From Gymnorhina tibicen (lineage: Eukaryota; Chordata; Aves; Passeriformes; Artamidae), in the NCBI GenBank assembly GCA_013399875.1, contig VXAZ01007519.1, positions 9,025 to 73,024 of the forward strand: a stretch of 64,000 nucleotides of DNA. Reading direction: 5' to 3'. How positions within the stretch are numbered: position 1 is the stretch's first letter; every line of letters starts with the position of its first letter. A program made the position numbers and the translations under genes. The notes beneath the pieces are model-generated. The model had not been told where the DNA came from. It made no database searches and saw only the letters and a list, made by a program, of their open reading frames with translations. Positions 61,066 through 64,000 of this stretch are shown piece by piece.

Positions 61066-64000
61066 GTAAGCAACAAGCAAAACAAGCTGCTTCAGTAATT
61101 TCTTTTTGTTCCAGTCCTGGTGACCTGTCAGAGAAAGATCAAGCAGCAAAACCCCAAACAGTCCATTTTTAAGGCAAACCACTCCCCCTTATCCTCCCAC
61201 TACATGTATGTTAATTGTACATAATTGCACGTTCTTGTGGATTCTGCGAGATGAAGCTCTCAGTATTAAATTAAAATGATCAGCAACTCTGAGTGTTCTA
61301 TTTACAGATGAGCACAGTCCAGCCTCTCAAGCACAAGGAGTGCTCTTTTCTGCTTTCTTAGCACCAGGAAATGCAAGGGCAATATAGATGACACTATACC
61401 AACAGTAGGTTGGGGTTTTTTCCATGAAGGGAATATAAACATCCATGGATTGTTAGGTTTGCATTCACAGCACAGGGCTGTCATCCTATTTGCAAAAGTT
61501 AATGTTTAAAGTGAGCAGGGAAGAGAGTTGCACCATGCCACGCTTGCTCTCTGAAGAAGAATGAATTTAAATAGCAGCTGGAAGGCAACCTTAAACTATG
61601 AAATCTGAGTGCAGTCCAGAAAGGTGGTGTAAAATTACAGTTGTCTTAATTCCTTCTTTGTGCAGAATTGGCCCCTTTGTTTGCTGTGAGTCTCAGATTT
61701 TGGGAGCTGGGCAGACACAGCCAGAAGGATATTGGCACACTTGGCCCAGGTTAGTTGCTATTCTGACTTGTGGGCGGTCAGCACCAAGGATGGGCTAAGA
61801 GGAGCATGCAACAGCACCTTTCTCCTGATTGGGTTTGCTTCCTTGTTAAAGAAATTTCTCGCCTAGGTTTCCTACAGCAGAGTGTCAGGCATCCAGTTTC
61901 AGGAAAAAAAGATTTAATAATTGAATGGTGCAGCAGCAGGAACAGCTCAGGCTGCTTTCCTCCAGGAGGGGCTCTGAATGAAGGAACCCCTGGGCTTTTG
62001 TACCCTTACAGTCTGTGCACCTGTTCCCATGGGGAATTTCGGGTCTGGGGTCTTCCTGCAGTTCCCTGGCTCCTGCAGAGTCTTGGGGTGACCAGTCCTC
62101 TCCCAGGCTGTGATGCAGGGCCCTGAGCCCTTCATTAGGAAAAGGATCCGTGCCCGTTCCTGGCTTGTTGCTGGGGGCTCCAGTTTCCTGCCATCCAGGG
62201 CACAATGTGCAGCTGGCACTGGGAGCTTGCACATCCAGCTACCTGCACTGGGAGTATTTCCCCACATCCTGTCTCTGAACTCTCTTCTGACATTTAAATG
62301 ACTGAAAATCACCAAAAGTGATTGCAGCTCAGAGGGTTTGGGGGTTTTTTCTATTCTGAAGGTACAAGAGGGAGTTGTAGGCTCCGACTAGGTGAAGTGC
62401 CAGCACTCTCTGGTTGTGGCTGTGGTGGCTGGGCTCAAGTTTCCAGAGCCAGGTTGCTCAGGGCAGTTGTGTGGAGGCAAAGCTCACATGAGCAGGATCT
62501 TCCCAGTGGCACTGTCCCTGCTGTGGCAGGGGTGGACTCCCTCCCACACACGGCCAGTGAGGAGCCAAGTGCAGCTACTCAGAGAGTTTGGGCTTAGGGG
62601 CTTGATTCCTGCCCTGACACGCCAGGTTTATCCTTCCTTTCTAACAGCAGAGGATTGGCAACACAGACCCATTTGGGACAAACTTGAGCATATTTAACTA
62701 TTTTCATTCAAATGAAGTGTCTTGAATTTAGGAAGGATTCAGCAGGTATTTCCAAGTGTGGCAGTTCGAGCTATCAGAAATAGAGCATTTCAGGGTCTCA
62801 GGGTCCTTGCACACACTGTGCTTTTGCGAATGAAGGTGGGGCTTTTTCTTTCAAAAGCTGTGCTTGTTTCAATTAACCTAGGCCTTGGCAATGCATAGAA
62901 GATACTTGCAGTGAGTTAATGGAAGCCTCTTCTAATCTTCTTGAAAGTCCTGCTTACTTTGCCTATTGGAAATTTGTCAGTCATTTACTGCTTGTTATCT
63001 GAGTTTTCAAGATTCCCCTGATGGTATCACTCAAAGTAAAACACTGATTGTAAATAATTGAGAATAAATTTCTTACCAAGCTGGCCAGACCAGATAGTGA
63101 ATCACACATATGACTATGGTTTCAAAATGTATTTAGCAATACTGCTTAGGTAACATTGAAAGAGATCTGCAGAAGTGATAATTAGTGCTTTAAACACCCA
63201 CATCGCAAAGTAAGTAAACACATACTATTCCTCTTCATGTAGGGAAAATTAGAAGTCCAGAGAAGTAAAAACTTATCCAAGGCAATAGAGAGAGACAAAG
63301 TTAGTGTAATATTGCTCTATTGGTTGTGGTTCCTGCTTGTGCTTGACCCAAGTATATCAACTGACCCCTGAGTTAAATGTTAAAACATAGGAATTGAAGC
63401 TGAGGAAAATAAACACTTTCTTGGGCCTCTTTGGCAAAGAAGCTGGACCAGCTGGAAAGGCTTTAGTGACAGGTTGCTTTTAATATTATGGTAATTCAGA
63501 ATAGTATTAGGCTAACGTGTGGCAAAATTAAGACTTTTCTGACCTTGGATTTGGCAAAGGGATTTTAGCTAGCTTTTGTACCTAAGGAGGCTTAGAGACA
63601 GATCAGATTTTAGGCTTTTCATGAAACAACCCATGCTAGCTGAAGTGTATTTCCTTTCAGTTGCTGTGCCAGGAAAAGTCATGACTTAACAGCTGTTCTG
63701 TATAGTGCTCATAAACTTAAGTATCTTCAAATATCCTCTGAAGTTTCCCTCAGTTAATTTACTTCAATCATTTTGTGGCCTGTATCACCCTGCTCAAGTC
63801 TTTTATCACAGTGCCTTGGTAAGTGCCATTAGTTCTGATCCCACTGGGAATAATTCTAATGATTATCTGTAATGTCTTAAAATTCATCAAAACCTCACAA
63901 AAAGGATAATAATAAAAATGCTTTTTAAAGTCCTTGGGCAGGTTGAGTGCCCTTCTTCCTGTTACCCTGTCAGAAAAGGGGAGAGGAAATTATATAATCT
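61066..64000 (+). other. CDPF1: CDPF1 intron, no further exon recognised
   Basis: No exon with the expected CxxC block was found. A GC-richer segment at about 61,950-62,280 could be an unrecognised repeat. PPARA, the next gene in human, is not visible. Confidence 0.45.

Overview
The window reads as bird nuclear DNA. It has long, intron-rich vertebrate genes, CR1 LINE 3' ends, LTR copies of an avian ERVL-like type, and the gene trio TTC38, PKDREJ, CDPF1, which sits together on human 22q13. Coding assignments rest on exon-by-exon translation with splice sites and phases that fit, and on recalled family sequences. No database search was possible.

Layout: (1) About 1-23,790, + strand: the 3' thirteen coding exons of a ZC3HAV1 gene (ZAP/PARP13, a host antiviral RNA-binding protein). 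Its first exon lies left of the window. CCCH fingers, two WWE-like segments and a PARP-like domain end in a CaaX box, CVIS. The introns carry three related LTR copies and several CR1 pieces. One 69-bp exon is present twice inside an identical 205-bp direct duplication. (2) About 23,790-26,541: the tail-to-tail gap between ZC3HAV1 and TTC38. (3) 26,542-42,615, - strand: a complete 14-exon TTC38 gene, predicted 466 aa. (4) 42,616-42,970: a 355-bp GC-rich head-to-head promoter. (5) 42,971-48,922, + strand: PKDREJ, a single-exon gene of 1,983 codons. It ends at an in-frame TGA, followed by 99 more codons that still look like the next polycystin membrane segment. The rest of the channel domain is missing. 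(6) About 49,320-50,060: a CpG island made of irregular GGGAACCGG-type repeats, the likely CDPF1 promoter. (7) 58,678-61,065, + strand: two coding exons of CDPF1. Its last exon(s) probably lie right of the window.

The genes are not a pathway. ZC3HAV1 acts in innate immunity, TTC38 is a TPR protein of unknown role, PKDREJ is a polycystin-family sperm/egg receptor, and CDPF1 is a small cysteine-rich protein of unknown role. The most notable observations are the exact exon duplication in ZC3HAV1, its intact-looking H-Y-I triad next to a 24-bp coding repeat, the truncation of PKDREJ, and a 27-bp minisatellite in TTC38 built from its own first exon and splice donor.
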